Of a DNA stretch of 64,000 bases, positions 8,169 to 16,717 are shown in pieces. Made by a program: the position numbers and the translations under genes. Origin of the DNA: Eggerthellaceae bacterium (lineage in GTDB: Bacteria > Actinomycetota > Coriobacteriia > Coriobacteriales > Eggerthellaceae); assembly GCA_910575165.1 (NCBI GenBank), contig CAJTDS010000001.1, positions 279,928 to 343,927 on the forward strand, written 5' to 3'. Under the pieces are notes generated by a model. The model did not search any database and was not told where the DNA came from. It saw only the letters and a program-made list of their open reading frames with translations. How positions within the stretch are numbered: the first letter of the stretch is position 1; each line of letters starts with the position of its first letter.

Positions 8169-9362
8169 ATGCAACTACTTACCAAGAACAAGCTCCTGAC
8201 CGGTATCTTCGCCGTGCTGGGAGTGGCCGGCATCGCCGCTTGGGCCTACCAGCTTGCGGGCGGCTTGGGTGTTACCGGCATGTCCAACGCGAACTCCTGG
8301 GGCCTCTACATCGCCATGTTCATGTTCTTCGTGGGCCTGTCGGCGGGCGGCTTGATCGTGGCCTCCTCTGCGTCGGTGTTCCATATCACCGAGTACAAGA
8401 AGGTGGCCATGCCCGCCATCATCCTGTCCACGGTGTGCATCTGCTGTGCGGGCGCGTTCGTCCTGATCGACCTGGGCGGCATCCAGCGCATCTGGCACCT
8501 CTTCGCAAGCCCTAACGCTTCGAGCCCTCTGGTGTGGGATATCTGCGTGATCACGTTGTACCTGTTCATCAATGTGCTCTACCTGCACTTCATGCACAAG
8601 GGTGCCGAGCGTGCGGTGTCCGTGCTGTCCCGTTTCGCCCTGCCCACGGCCGTGCTGGTTCACAGCGTCACCGCGTGGATCTTCGGTCTGCAGATTGCCA
8701 AGGAGGGCTGGTTCTCCGCCATCATGGCCCCCATCTTCGTGGCCTCGGCTATGGATTCGGGCCTGGCGCTGCTGCTTATCGTGCTCATCGTGCTCAACGC
8801 CGCCAAGCTGTTCGAGACGCCGAAGAAGCTCATCGCGTCTCTGGCCGGGCTCCTGGCCACCTGTATCGCTATCGACGGCTTCCTGATCTTCTGCGAGGTC
8901 ATCACCATGGCCTATCCTGGAGCCGAAGGGGCTGCCACCCTGGCCGTTATGGTGAGCGGACCCACCGCGCCCTTCTTCTGGGCCGAGGTGGTCGGTGGGC
9001 TGCTGGTGCCCTTCCTGATGCTGGTGTTCGCTAAGAACCGCCAGAATACCGCCCTCGTTACCGTGGCGAGCGTGCTGGTGGTGGCAGGCGTGCTGTGCAA
9101 GCGCCTATGGCTGCTGCTCACCGCCTTCGTCATCCCCAACATCGTTGGCGCGCCGGGCATCATGTCGGACGCCTGGATGATGGGCGGGTCCTACGCCCCC
9201 ACGGCGATCGAGTTTCTGATCGTGCTGGGTGTGCCGAGCCTCGGTGCGCTGGCTTTCATGGCCATCGGCTCCAAGCTGCTGGTGCCGGCCATGGCCAAGG
9301 AGCACGCGCCTGCGCGCTCCAGCGCGGCAGCCGACCTTGACCTGGAGGCCCAGGTCGCTTAG
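8169..9362 (+). CDS. NrfD-family membrane anchor of the reductase
   Basis: The 397-residue product has about ten hydrophobic helices. Its first part (SNANSWGLYIAMFMFFVGLSAGG in two pieces, residues about 38-60) matches the opening of NrfD/PsrC anchors, which oxidise menaquinol and feed the ferredoxin subunit. The gene order catalytic-ferredoxin-anchor-chaperone with short spacing makes the assignment firm. Confidence 0.85.
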   Translation: MQLLTKNKLLTGIFAVLGVAGIAAWAYQLAGGLGVTGMSNANSWGLYIAMFMFFVGLSAGGLIVASSASVFHITEYKKVAMPAIILSTVCICCAGAFVLIDLGGIQRIWHLFASPNASSPLVWDICVITLYLFINVLYLHFMHKGAERAVSVLSRFALPTAVLVHSVTAWIFGLQIAKEGWFSAIMAPIFVASAMDSGLALLLIVLIVLNAAKLFETPKKLIASLAGLLATCIAIDGFLIFCEVITMAYPGAEGAATLAVMVSGPTAPFFWAEVVGGLLVPFLMLVFAKNRQNTALVTVASVLVVAGVLCKRLWLLLTAFVIPNIVGAPGIMSDAWMMGGSYAPTAIEFLIVLGVPSLGALAFMAIGSKLLVPAMAKEHAPARSSAAADLDLEAQVA

Positions 9363-9541
9363 TAAGAACGTGGCGCGGTGCTGTCGAAGGTCTTCGGCAG
9401 CATCGCCTCGTTCTCTGTCCCTTCCGGCGCGGCGGTCGGGTTGCACAGCCGCCATCGCGCCCACGTGCCGAACAGGCTGATGTCGGCGGCGACCAGGATT
9501 GCGCCCCGGCCGTTCCGCCTTCTAAGAGAAAGGCCCTTGCC

Positions 9542-10234
9542 ATGAGCGCTATTCGCCCCGATGAGCTTGAAGCTTTGGCTGACGCCTACGCGTTTCTGGG
9601 CAACTCGCTTCTGCGGCCGATGTCCCAAACCGCATCCGTCGGGCTCGACGCGGGTTTCTGGGCCGTTTTCCCGGATTTCGGTTCGGAAGCGGTGGCTGCT
9701 GCGGCTCGAGAGCTGGCTCTCTGGGCCGAGGCCGGCAGCAGCGCCGCCGAGACAGACCGCGTGCGCGACGTGTCGGTGGAGTACACGCAGCTCTTCGTCG
9801 GGCCGCCCAAGCCGGCGGCGCCTCCGTGGGAGACCATGAACCGAGCCGAGGGGGTCACCGTGGGCTTCGGCGAGCCCACCTTCCAGATGCGCCAGTTGCT
9901 GGGCGCTGTGGGGCTGGAACTTTCCAACGAGAACCGCCAGTACGAGGACCACATGGGCATCGAGCTGCTCTATCTCTCCGAGCTCTGCCGCCGCGCGGGA
10001 GCGAGGAAGGGCGAGGCCGCAAGTAGTACGGCCTCCGAGCCAGTCAACGATGCGGAAGCTGCCGAGACCGCAGGCGAGACGGCGCCCGAGCCGACCGACT
10101 CCATCACGAAGCATCCCCTAGCGTGGATCGATTTCTTCTCGGCCCGCGTGCGGGAGGCGGCCCCCGACGGCTACTTCGTGTGTCTCCTGGCCCTGACGAA
10201 AGCCCTGCTGCAGCAACAGGTTGCCTGCGGCTAA
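9542..10234 (+). CDS. TorD/DmsD-family redox enzyme maturation chaperone
   Basis: TorD-type chaperones bind the Tat signal and apo-enzyme of molybdoreductases until the cofactor is loaded. The 230-residue helical protein has the family hallmarks: an N-terminal YAFLGNSLLRP helix, the central EYTQLFVGPPKPAAPPWE (about residues 80-97), and NENRQYEDHMGIELLYLSELC (split; about 130-150). A stretch rich in Ala, Glu and Thr at about 158-182 is an insertion. The ATG follows AAGAGAAAGG. It is separated from the anchor by 179 bases with no visible feature. Its last ten codons lie in the 80-bp repeat duplicated at 11661. Confidence 0.9.
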   Translation: MSAIRPDELEALADAYAFLGNSLLRPMSQTASVGLDAGFWAVFPDFGSEAVAAAARELALWAEAGSSAAETDRVRDVSVEYTQLFVGPPKPAAPPWETMNRAEGVTVGFGEPTFQMRQLLGAVGLELSNENRQYEDHMGIELLYLSELCRRAGARKGEAASSTASEPVNDAEAAETAGETAPEPTDSITKHPLAWIDFFSARVREAAPDGYFVCLLALTKALLQQQVACG

Positions 10235-10283
10235 GGCGGGCGCCTCGCTGATTTTTCCGAATCCCGGGGACGGTTGCAGGGCG
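10204..10283 (+). repeat. 80-bp direct repeat, copy 1
   Basis: This 80-bp block covers the last codons of the TorD gene, its stop and the following 49 bases. It is repeated without a mismatch at 11661-11740, in the same orientation. The two copies bracket one ATPase gene. Confidence 0.95.
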
Positions 10284-10327
10284 ATGGCCGCTTCTTTTCC
10301 GGACAAGGCCGGGCGGTTCGGTGCGGG

Positions 10328-11446
10328 TTAGTCCGTTTCTGTTGCTTTCAGATCCCCATTGTTGAGGTATTCCGCCAGATAGGGGACGGTGATGCTGAGC
10401 GCGCCGTCTCGGGGCGCCTCTATCACTCCGGCATCAATGAGCCGAGCTCGATACTGCTGAAAATAGCTATTCCCCATTCCGAGCGCCGCTCTGATTTCGG
10501 CGACAACGGCGGGCGACGTTTTCTGGGCTGCAATAGCTCGTAGGACTTCGATATCGCGTGGTGAGAGCGCATTGAGCGTGGGCGAGAACACATCTGCAAT
10601 CAGTTCAAGTCGTGCCGCCGCGATTGCCTGCTCCAGCACATCCGGAGTAACCTCGTCGCCTTCGGCAGTAAGCTCCACGATGTAGTACCCGATGAGCTGA
10701 AGGAGGTAGGGAAAGCCCTTTGTGGCCTTAGTGGCCCGCATGAGCATTTCGGAGGCGATCGTGCGTTTCTCGCGCGAGAGGGCGTCGCCGTAATAAGCCA
10801 GGATGTCGCCCGACGGAAGCGGTCCGAGCTGGTGCTTGCGAGCGCGATTCAGAAACGTCAACACTTTGTCGTTGAGTACGCGCGAAAGAGATCCGGGTAG
10901 CCCTGCCATCACGATGGCGATTTCTTTGCCCTCTCCGGCCAAGTGCTGATAGGTAGATGCGAGCGTTCTCATGGCGTCGGTGTTTGGCTGCACCTCGTCC
11001 ACGAGCAGCAGCACTTTCTTCTCGCTCTCTGCAAGCTTGTCGCATAGGAGTGAGAGCTTTGTTCTGAATCCATAGTTGGTGCGCACCTCTTCGGAGAAGG
11101 TGAGGCCGAAAGAGAAGCCAAGGACCCCAGCTGAGAAGCCTCGCACATGCGACGATTTCTCGGATACGAACTCGGAGCCGGTGATTTGGATGGATTCGAG
11201 GATTTCTTCGAGCATATCCTCGCCGGAGGTCACTCGGGCCGGGATAAAACCTTGGGATTTGGCTTCCTCTGCAAGCTGGAGAAGAAGAGCGGTTTTGCCC
11301 ATACCCCTCTGTCCCAGAATAAGCGTTGCCCGATCTCGGTGCCCGGGCTCGCGCTCAAGCCCTTTTAGGAACTGGGCAACTACTTCATCTCTGCCGACAA
11401 TGCGCTCAGGGCGGCTGCCAAAGCTGGGATGAAACAGATTTGCCAT
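10328..11446 (-). CDS. AAA-family ATPase with C-terminal winged-helix-like region
   Basis: The 372-residue protein opens with a short ERIVGRDEVVAQF segment typical of Orc/STAND-like ATPases, then Walker A GQRGMGKT (residues 45-52), Walker B VLLLVDEVQ (about 139-147), and a C-terminal part (PRDIEVLRAIAAQ ... YFQQYRARLIDAGVI) that looks like a winged helix. The ATG at 11446 has GGGAGGGG upstream; an in-frame ATG at 11491 lies inside a tandem repeat and is less likely. The gene is alone, on the strand opposite its neighbours, between two identical 80-bp repeats, which suggests recent insertion. Function is unknown; such ATPases occur in defence and mobile-element settings, but nothing here proves that. 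Confidence 0.75.
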   Translation of the reverse strand: MANLFHPSFGSRPERIVGRDEVVAQFLKGLEREPGHRDRATLILGQRGMGKTALLLQLAEEAKSQGFIPARVTSGEDMLEEILESIQITGSEFVSEKSSHVRGFSAGVLGFSFGLTFSEEVRTNYGFRTKLSLLCDKLAESEKKVLLLVDEVQPNTDAMRTLASTYQHLAGEGKEIAIVMAGLPGSLSRVLNDKVLTFLNRARKHQLGPLPSGDILAYYGDALSREKRTIASEMLMRATKATKGFPYLLQLIGYYIVELTAEGDEVTPDVLEQAIAAARLELIADVFSPTLNALSPRDIEVLRAIAAQKTSPAVVAEIRAALGMGNSYFQQYRARLIDAGVIEAPRDGALSITVPYLAEYLNNGDLKATETD

Positions 11447-11472
11447 AGGTGGCCCCTCCCTTTTTTGTTCCC

Positions 11473-11511
11473 GTTTATCATGTTTTATCATGTTTTATCA
11501 TGTTTTATCAT
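11473..11511. repeat. Tandem 10-bp repeats upstream of the ATPase gene
   Basis: TGTTTTATCA is repeated three times in a row (11481-11510), preceded by a partial copy. The period of 10 bases places each copy on the same DNA face. They sit 27-65 bases upstream of the ATPase start, where an operator array would lie. The remainder of the 11447-11825 gap holds only the second 80-bp repeat and a -10 box. Confidence 0.75.
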
Positions 11512-11660
11512 CGGGGACAATGGGAAGGGAGTGACTTTTGGCTGCATCAAGCTGACTGCTTGACATCGATGGCTGCCCCCGAACGGCAGCGGCGACGGGG
11601 TTCCTGCGACGCTGCGAGTTATTGGGATTCATGGCAGAACGCCCTCCTGTGGCACGGCGA

Positions 11661-11740
11661 CCTGCTGCAGCAACAGGTTGCCTGCGGCTAAGGCGGGCGC
11701 CTCGCTGATTTTTCCGAATCCCGGGGACGGTTGCAGGGCG
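11661..11740 (+). repeat. 80-bp direct repeat, copy 2
   Basis: Identical to 10204-10283 over all 80 bases. It contains a second copy of the last codons and stop of the TorD gene, without the rest of that gene. Confidence 0.95.
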
Positions 11741-11758
11741 CCCTGCGGTTTGATTCGC

Positions 11759-11764
11759 TATACT
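11759..11764 (+). promoter_or_regulatory. Candidate -10 box for alr
   Basis: TATACT lies 62 bases before the alr ATG. No -35 at standard spacing; the base composition upstream is that of the duplicated repeat. Confidence 0.35.
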
Positions 11765-11825
11765 AGAGTCTGGTGCGCCTGTGGCGCATGAACTGCTCGA
11801 ACTTACGACGGAGGCATGACGCACC

Positions 11826-13433
11826 ATGGCGAACAACGATCTTCCCAACGGCTTCACCGGCTACTCGCGGAAGAAACCGCAGGGGTTCCAATCGGCTGCC
11901 GATGCCATTCGTCGAAACGCCAGCGGCGTCGGGGTTTCTCGGGCTCGCGGGGGCGCAACGCCGTCGCCATGGGGATCGTCGGCGCCAAGCGGAGGCGCAA
12001 ACGTGCCCCGGTTTGCTGTTCCCGCCGGTCAGAAGGGCGGCCTTGGGACTAACCCCCTGGCATCGCTGCCGGTGATAGAAAGCGGCGGGGCCCTGGCCAA
12101 CGTGGGGGAGTCGGTCATCGGCGCTCGCGAGGCGACGGAACAGGCATCGCCTGCGGCCGCTCCTGCCCCCGCGCAGCCCAGAAGCTGCAAGGCAGTGTAC
12201 GGCAGCCGCGGCATCTTCGCCTACGCCGATGATGAGCTTGCCCCTGACGGAAGCCCGCTGTTCGACCCCGCCAAGCTGGCCACCATTCCCGAAACCGATC
12301 GCCGCTGGTCGTGGGTGGAGGTGGACCTCACCGCCATCCGCCACAACGTCATGGTCGCCCGCCGCGCGCTCACCAAGGGGGCGCACCTGTGCGCCGTGGT
12401 GAAGGCCGACGCCTACGGGCACGGGGCGGTGCAATGCGCGAAGACGGCCCTTTCCGCCGGCGCCGACTACCTGGCGGTGGCCACGGTGGACGAGGGCATC
12501 CAGCTGCGCGAGGGCAACGTGTTCGCACCGGTGCTGGTGCTCTCCCAGCCGCCTCTGGAGTCCATCCCGCTGCTTCTGGCCTACAAGCTCATGCCCAGCG
12601 TCTACGATGCCCAGTTCGCCATCGCCTACGGGGAAGCCGCCGACAGTTTCGGCGTGGACGCTCCCTACCACCTGGCGCTGAACACCGGCATGAACCGCAT
12701 CGGCGTACGTCACGACGAGGTGGTGGAGTTCCTTCGCCATGTGAGCTTCCACCGTGCGCTCGACCTGGTGGGCACGTTCACCCACTTCGCCACGGCAGAC
12801 TGCCCCGAGACCCTGGACTTCCAGATTCAGGCGCGGCGCTTCGTGGAGGCCATTCAGGCCATGGTGGACGCAGGGTTCGACCCGGGCATCGTCCATGCGG
12901 CGAACTCGGCGGCAACGTTGCGCTATCCGGCGGTTCATTTCGACATGGTGCGGTTCGGCATCGCGCTCTACGGCCTGCAGCCCTGCGACGAGACGCGGGC
13001 CCTAGCCGACCTGCGCCCAGCCATGAGCGTGAAGGCGCGCATCACCGACATGCGGGCGGTGCCCATGAGCGAAGGTGTCAGCTACGGGCTGCATTACCGC
13101 AGTCCCGGCAGCGTGATCATCTGCACCATCCCCATAGGCTATGCCGACGGCTTCCGCCGGGGGCTGTCCGGGCGCACCGACGTCATCCTGAAGGGGCGCC
13201 GCTGCCGCCAGGTGGGCAACATCTGCATGGACCAGTGCATGTTCGAGGTGGATATGCGCTCGTCGGCTATGCGCACACGGGTGGAGCCGCAGATAGGAGA
13301 TCTGGTTACCCTGGTGGGCCGCGAAGGCGAGTCGATCATCACCATGGACGACCTGGCCCGCACCCTGGACACCATTACCCACGAGGTGGCCATCGGTTTC
13401 GGATGCAGCCGCATGGCCCGCGTGTACAAGTAG
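11826..13433 (+). CDS. alr: Alanine racemase with long N-terminal extension
   Basis: Alr makes D-alanine for peptidoglycan. The catalytic region from about residue 160 is complete: WVEVDLTAIRHN, the PLP-lysine motif AVVKADAYGHG (Lys at 193), MNRIGVR, and the second-domain SYGLHYR ... GYADGFRR with the catalytic Tyr region. Usual enzymes have this Lys near residue 40, so about 155 residues are extra. The tail is rich in Gly, Ala, Ser and Pro and carries no recognised domain. The ATG has GGAGG 10 bases upstream. No signal peptide or membrane helix is seen in the tail. Confidence 0.92.
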   Translation: MANNDLPNGFTGYSRKKPQGFQSAADAIRRNASGVGVSRARGGATPSPWGSSAPSGGANVPRFAVPAGQKGGLGTNPLASLPVIESGGALANVGESVIGAREATEQASPAAAPAPAQPRSCKAVYGSRGIFAYADDELAPDGSPLFDPAKLATIPETDRRWSWVEVDLTAIRHNVMVARRALTKGAHLCAVVKADAYGHGAVQCAKTALSAGADYLAVATVDEGIQLREGNVFAPVLVLSQPPLESIPLLLAYKLMPSVYDAQFAIAYGEAADSFGVDAPYHLALNTGMNRIGVRHDEVVEFLRHVSFHRALDLVGTFTHFATADCPETLDFQIQARRFVEAIQAMVDAGFDPGIVHAANSAATLRYPAVHFDMVRFGIALYGLQPCDETRALADLRPAMSVKARITDMRAVPMSEGVSYGLHYRSPGSVIICTIPIGYADGFRRGLSGRTDVILKGRRCRQVGNICMDQCMFEVDMRSSAMRTRVEPQIGDLVTLVGREGESIITMDDLARTLDTITHEVAIGFGCSRMARVYK

Positions 13434-13539
13434 CCGCTCGCGTAACCGCTGCGGCTTGCCTGCTGCCGCTCGTTCGCCGTGCTTCGGCTCTCGGCTCTTC
13501 GGCGAAGAACCGGGACGCCGGGTGGAAAGGAGTTCTGCC

Positions 13540-14115
13540 GTGGAACATCCCCATATCCCCCTCGATCAGCTGCAAGCCCAGGTGAGCGCCTGCCGCGGAT
13601 GCGCGCTCGCCAGCGGTCGCACCAACGTGGTGTTCGGCGCGGGCGACCCTCGGGCGCGGGTGCTCATCGTGGGGGAGGCGCCGGGCAAGAACGAGGATCT
13701 GCAAGGCCAGCCGTTCGTGGGCGCTGCCGGCAAGTACTTGAGCGAGCTTCTGGCCCTGGCCGGCCTTTCCCGCGACGAGGCGTTCATCGCCAACGTGCTG
13801 AAGTGCCGTCCGCCGGGAAACCGCGATCCGCGCCCCGAAGAGATCCAAGCCTGCGCTCCCTTCCTGCGCGAGCAGACGCGTACCATAAATCCCCAGGTCA
13901 TTGTGACGCTCGGCAACTTCTCCACGAAGTTCATCCTGAAGACCGAGCAAGGCATCACCCGGTTGCGCGGTCGTGCCTACCAGGCGGGGAAGTTCACCGT
14001 GTTTCCTGTGTACCATCCGGCGGCTGCTATCTACGACCGCAGCAAGCGCGAGGTGCTGGAAGGCGATTTCGCCGAAATCGGCCGCCTGCTGAAGACGCTG
14101 CCGCCGCGCGCGTAG
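13540..14115 (+). CDS. Family-4 uracil-DNA glycosylase
   Basis: Removes uracil from DNA. The 191-residue product shows CRGCALA near the N-terminus and LKCRPPGNRDPRPEEIQAC in the middle, the four Cys that bind [4Fe-4S] in family-4 enzymes. The active-site segment VGEAPGKNEDLQGQPFVG and the C-terminal VYHPAA motif are intact. The GTG start at 13540 is preceded by GGAAAGGAG; upstream in-frame codons lack family similarity. The 3' end is followed at 14159-14188 by a short degenerate copy of itself. Confidence 0.9.
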   Translation: MEHPHIPLDQLQAQVSACRGCALASGRTNVVFGAGDPRARVLIVGEAPGKNEDLQGQPFVGAAGKYLSELLALAGLSRDEAFIANVLKCRPPGNRDPRPEEIQACAPFLREQTRTINPQVIVTLGNFSTKFILKTEQGITRLRGRAYQAGKFTVFPVYHPAAAIYDRSKREVLEGDFAEIGRLLKTLPPRA

Positions 14116-14194
14116 GGCGAAGCTACCGCAACGACATGCTGGTCGCTGGCGAGTCGGAGAAGACGCCGCCGCGCGCGTAGGGTGAAGTTCCGAA

Positions 14195-14252
14195 AGCGTG
14201 CATTTCAAGGGGGTTTGGTACAGAAAGCTGCAGGACCCCCCTGAAATGCACG
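14195..14252. terminator. Long hairpin between convergent genes
   Basis: GTGCATTTCA followed by a G-run pairs with a C-run followed by TGAAATGCAC; arms are about 18 bases with one mismatch and a 20-base loop. It lies between the convergent glycosylase and corA genes, so it may end transcription from both sides, though there is no T-run. Confidence 0.5.
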
Positions 14253-14356
14253 ATTCTCCTTGTGGTGCGCCGCCGGCCTGCCGCCCGCTCTGGCCTGCTG
14301 CCCGCGTCAGCCCGCCGCCCCCAGCCAGCCGCCTGCCCCGCTCCCGCCGCCGCGCT

Positions 14357-15274
14357 CTACAGCCAGCCCTTGCGCTTCAGGAACAGCAGCTCCAGCAGGA
14401 AGATGACTGCCGATGCCACCATGCAGCCGAAGAAGCCGTAGGGGCTGTCGGCGCCGGGGATGAACGAGAAGTTCATGCCGAACCACCCGGCGATCAGCAT
14501 CAGCGGCGTGCCCAGTGTGGCCACTACGGTGAAGAACTGCATGATGTTGTTCTGCTGCAGGTTCAGCTGGGTGTTGTACAGCTCGCGCAGCTGCATGCTG
14601 TACTCCTGCAGCATGTGCACGCGGTCGACCAGGCGGTCGGTGTTCTGGCGAATCTCCGCGAAGTAGCGCAGGTCGGTGCCGGTGAACTGGTCGTCCTCGT
14701 TTTCCAGCAGGTCGCTGGCCATGTCGTTGAGCTGTTGGTAGTAGGTGTCTAGCTTCAGGATCCTGCGCCGGTAGTTCAGGATGACCTGGTTTGCGCTCTG
14801 CTCCTTCTGGCCCATGATCTTCTCTTCCACCAGCTCCATCTCGTCCTCCATGCGCGCGAGGAACGACTGGTCGCCCTTGATGAGCAGCCGCATGAACTCG
14901 AACAGGCAAAACGCCGTGGTCTGGTCGGAGATGGCGCTGAACGAGGCGATCTGTCCCAAGATGCCTGCGCAGGTGGTGCCGTCGTCCAGGAAAAACAGGT
15001 GGTTCTTGTCCAGGTAGAAAGCGAAGCAGATGGGGTCGGCCAGCAGATCTTGCTTGTCGGGCACGGCGAACGACCCGATAAGGCAGTGCGGGAACGCGTC
15101 CAGGTAGGTGTTTTCCACCTTCACCAGGCTCAGCACGGTGTCGTGGTACTCCGGGGCGACGAAGCCGAAGAACTCCTTGGTGGTCATGACGCTGGCCACG
15201 GGCACCCCTTGGGGCAGCGACTCGTGGTCCTGGATGGGGACCAGCTGCTTTTCGATTGCGTACCAAGTTGCCAT
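14357..15274 (-). CDS. corA: CorA-family divalent metal ion transporter
   Basis: CorA forms a pentameric Mg2+/Co2+ channel. The 305-residue product has a soluble N-terminal part, long helices with many Gln and Glu residues, and two C-terminal membrane helices with the signature GMN (IAGWFGMNFSFIPGAD). It ends with the usual basic tail (LKRKGWL). The ATG at 15274 has GGAGG upstream; longer in-frame extensions run through the upstream intergenic region and are rejected. Confidence 0.9.
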   Translation of the reverse strand: MATWYAIEKQLVPIQDHESLPQGVPVASVMTTKEFFGFVAPEYHDTVLSLVKVENTYLDAFPHCLIGSFAVPDKQDLLADPICFAFYLDKNHLFFLDDGTTCAGILGQIASFSAISDQTTAFCLFEFMRLLIKGDQSFLARMEDEMELVEEKIMGQKEQSANQVILNYRRRILKLDTYYQQLNDMASDLLENEDDQFTGTDLRYFAEIRQNTDRLVDRVHMLQEYSMQLRELYNTQLNLQQNNIMQFFTVVATLGTPLMLIAGWFGMNFSFIPGADSPYGFFGCMVASAVIFLLELLFLKRKGWL

Positions 15275-15472
15275 GGCAGCCTCCTTCGCTTGCTGCGTTG
15301 CTTGGTTAGGTCGTGCGGTGGCGGTGCTCCTCCGAAGGGGGGCGCTGCAGGCCACCGGGCTTTCTCTATGCTCGGGGCTAAGCGTATCACTCGGTAAGGG
15401 AGGGCGTTTCGCGCCGTAACCCGATGTGGCGAACTTGTTTTCTGCATCCTGCGACGTGTGCGGAAAAGCTTC

Positions 15473-15525
15473 TTGACACGAAGGTAATGCAATATATAAT
15501 TTGCAATGCAAGATATATGTTGCAT
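15473..15525 (+). promoter_or_regulatory. Promoter and inverted repeat before the XRE gene
   Basis: TTGACA (15473-15478), a 16-base spacer and TATAAT (15495-15500) form a near-consensus promoter. The AT-rich region carries ATGCAA (15487-15492) and TTGCAT (15520-15525) as inverted half-sites flanking the -10, with TATAT stretches inside. This fits autoregulation by the XRE protein encoded next. Confidence 0.65.
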
Positions 15526-15579
15526 TTTGAAGGACTGTAGAAGCGGCGAAGGGATGCCGAAGGCGCCGATAGGAGGAAG

Positions 15580-15780
15580 ATGGGCGAAACGAAGAACGCG
15601 CGGATGCGCCAGGCTCGGGAGGCAGTGGGCCTCTCGCAGCAAGCACTGGCGGATGCCGTGGGCGCCACAAGGCAGACGATCGGGCTTATCGAGGCAGGTC
15701 GGTACAACCCTAGCCTCAAGCTTTGCCTGGCAATCTGCAAAGCGCTCGGTAAAACCCTCGACGAGCTTTTCTGGGAATAG
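15580..15780 (+). CDS. Small XRE-family helix-turn-helix regulator
   Basis: The 66-residue protein is a single Cro/C1-type HTH (RMRQAREAVGLSQQALADAV then GATRQTIGLIEAGRYNPSLK), ending in LDELFWE. This is the compact YozG/XRE type often found next to a small membrane protein. AGGAGGAAG precedes the ATG. The following gene starts 9 bases after the stop. Confidence 0.9.
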   Translation: MGETKNARMRQAREAVGLSQQALADAVGATRQTIGLIEAGRYNPSLKLCLAICKALGKTLDELFWE

Positions 15781-15789
15781 GAGAACATC

Positions 15790-16353
15790 ATGGGACTTAT
15801 CTCGAAGTGGAACGAGTACATGGGGCCGAAGGACGAGCGGCTTGAGGCCGAGGAAGGCAGGTCGACCAAGGCGAGCGCCTACATCCTGCTTGCCGGGGCG
15901 CTTATCAGCCTGTACTACGCCATCATGTTGGACCAAGTGGCCTCTGCGACGGAGCACCCCCTGCTCACCCCCTTGGGACAGAGCGTGGTTTCCGTCCAGT
16001 TCCCGCTGCTGCTGACCATCTTCGTTGCGGGCGTGGTCTCGGTGATGATGCAGGTCCGCTCCGGGTTCTTCACCAGCCGCACCCGCTATGCCCAGGTCGA
16101 TCGCATTCCCTGGGAGTACGTCGTCCTGTGCGCTGCGGCGTGCGGTGCCACTGTCGCCGTGCTCACGTGCGGCATGCGCATTCTCGCCGAGGTGCAGATC
16201 GTGGGCCTTGCCGAAGTCGCATGGCTGGGGGACCTGGCCATCGGCATCGTGTTCTTCGCCATCGCCTTCGGCCTGGGGCTTGCCTGCTTCGCCTTGGTCT
16301 TCCACGACGCCATCAAGCGTCGCCAGCAGATGGAGCGCGAGCTGGAAGGGTAG
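15790..16353 (+). CDS. Four-helix membrane protein linked to an XRE regulator
   Basis: The 187-residue protein has a charged N-terminus (KWNEYMGPKDERLEAEEGR) and four clear membrane helices, ending in a basic tail (IKRRQQMERELEG). It looks like the small DUF-type membrane proteins that travel with XRE regulators in Firmicutes and Actinobacteria, but I cannot name the family with confidence. It is co-transcribed with the upstream XRE gene. Confidence 0.7.
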   Translation: MGLISKWNEYMGPKDERLEAEEGRSTKASAYILLAGALISLYYAIMLDQVASATEHPLLTPLGQSVVSVQFPLLLTIFVAGVVSVMMQVRSGFFTSRTRYAQVDRIPWEYVVLCAAACGATVAVLTCGMRILAEVQIVGLAEVAWLGDLAIGIVFFAIAFGLGLACFALVFHDAIKRRQQMERELEG

Positions 16354-16599
16354 TGTCGCCGGGCAGGCGCTGCGGCGTGGGGGCGTTGTGCGCTCTGCAG
16401 CCCTGTGTCGTACCTGAATGGCGCTCTGTCGCGCCGTGATGCGTCGAGTTGCGATGCGTAGCGCCCTGCTGCCCCGCGATACGCCGGGGCGTGCGGGTCG
16501 GCCCGGCGCTCTTGCGTTTGCGAGTATGCGCTTGCCGTTTCGAAAATGAACAATCAGAAACAAGTTGCCGGCTGGAGTCGTGCGGCCAAATCCTGGGAA

Positions 16600-16605
16600 T
16601 ATACT
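16600..16605 (+). promoter_or_regulatory. Candidate -10 box for the flavoprotein pair
   Basis: TATACT lies 112 bases before the GTG at 16718. No good -35 is seen. The remaining 16354-16717 gap shows no gene or strong repeat. Confidence 0.3.
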
Positions 16606-16717
16606 GGGAAAATCTTGGATCGGCCTGCGTCGCGGTATCCGTGAGGGGAAAGCGCGGGGCCTTCCGATGCAGCCAGACTACCCTTGGAAGAGGTGGCACG
16701 AAGGGAGGGGATGCCCC

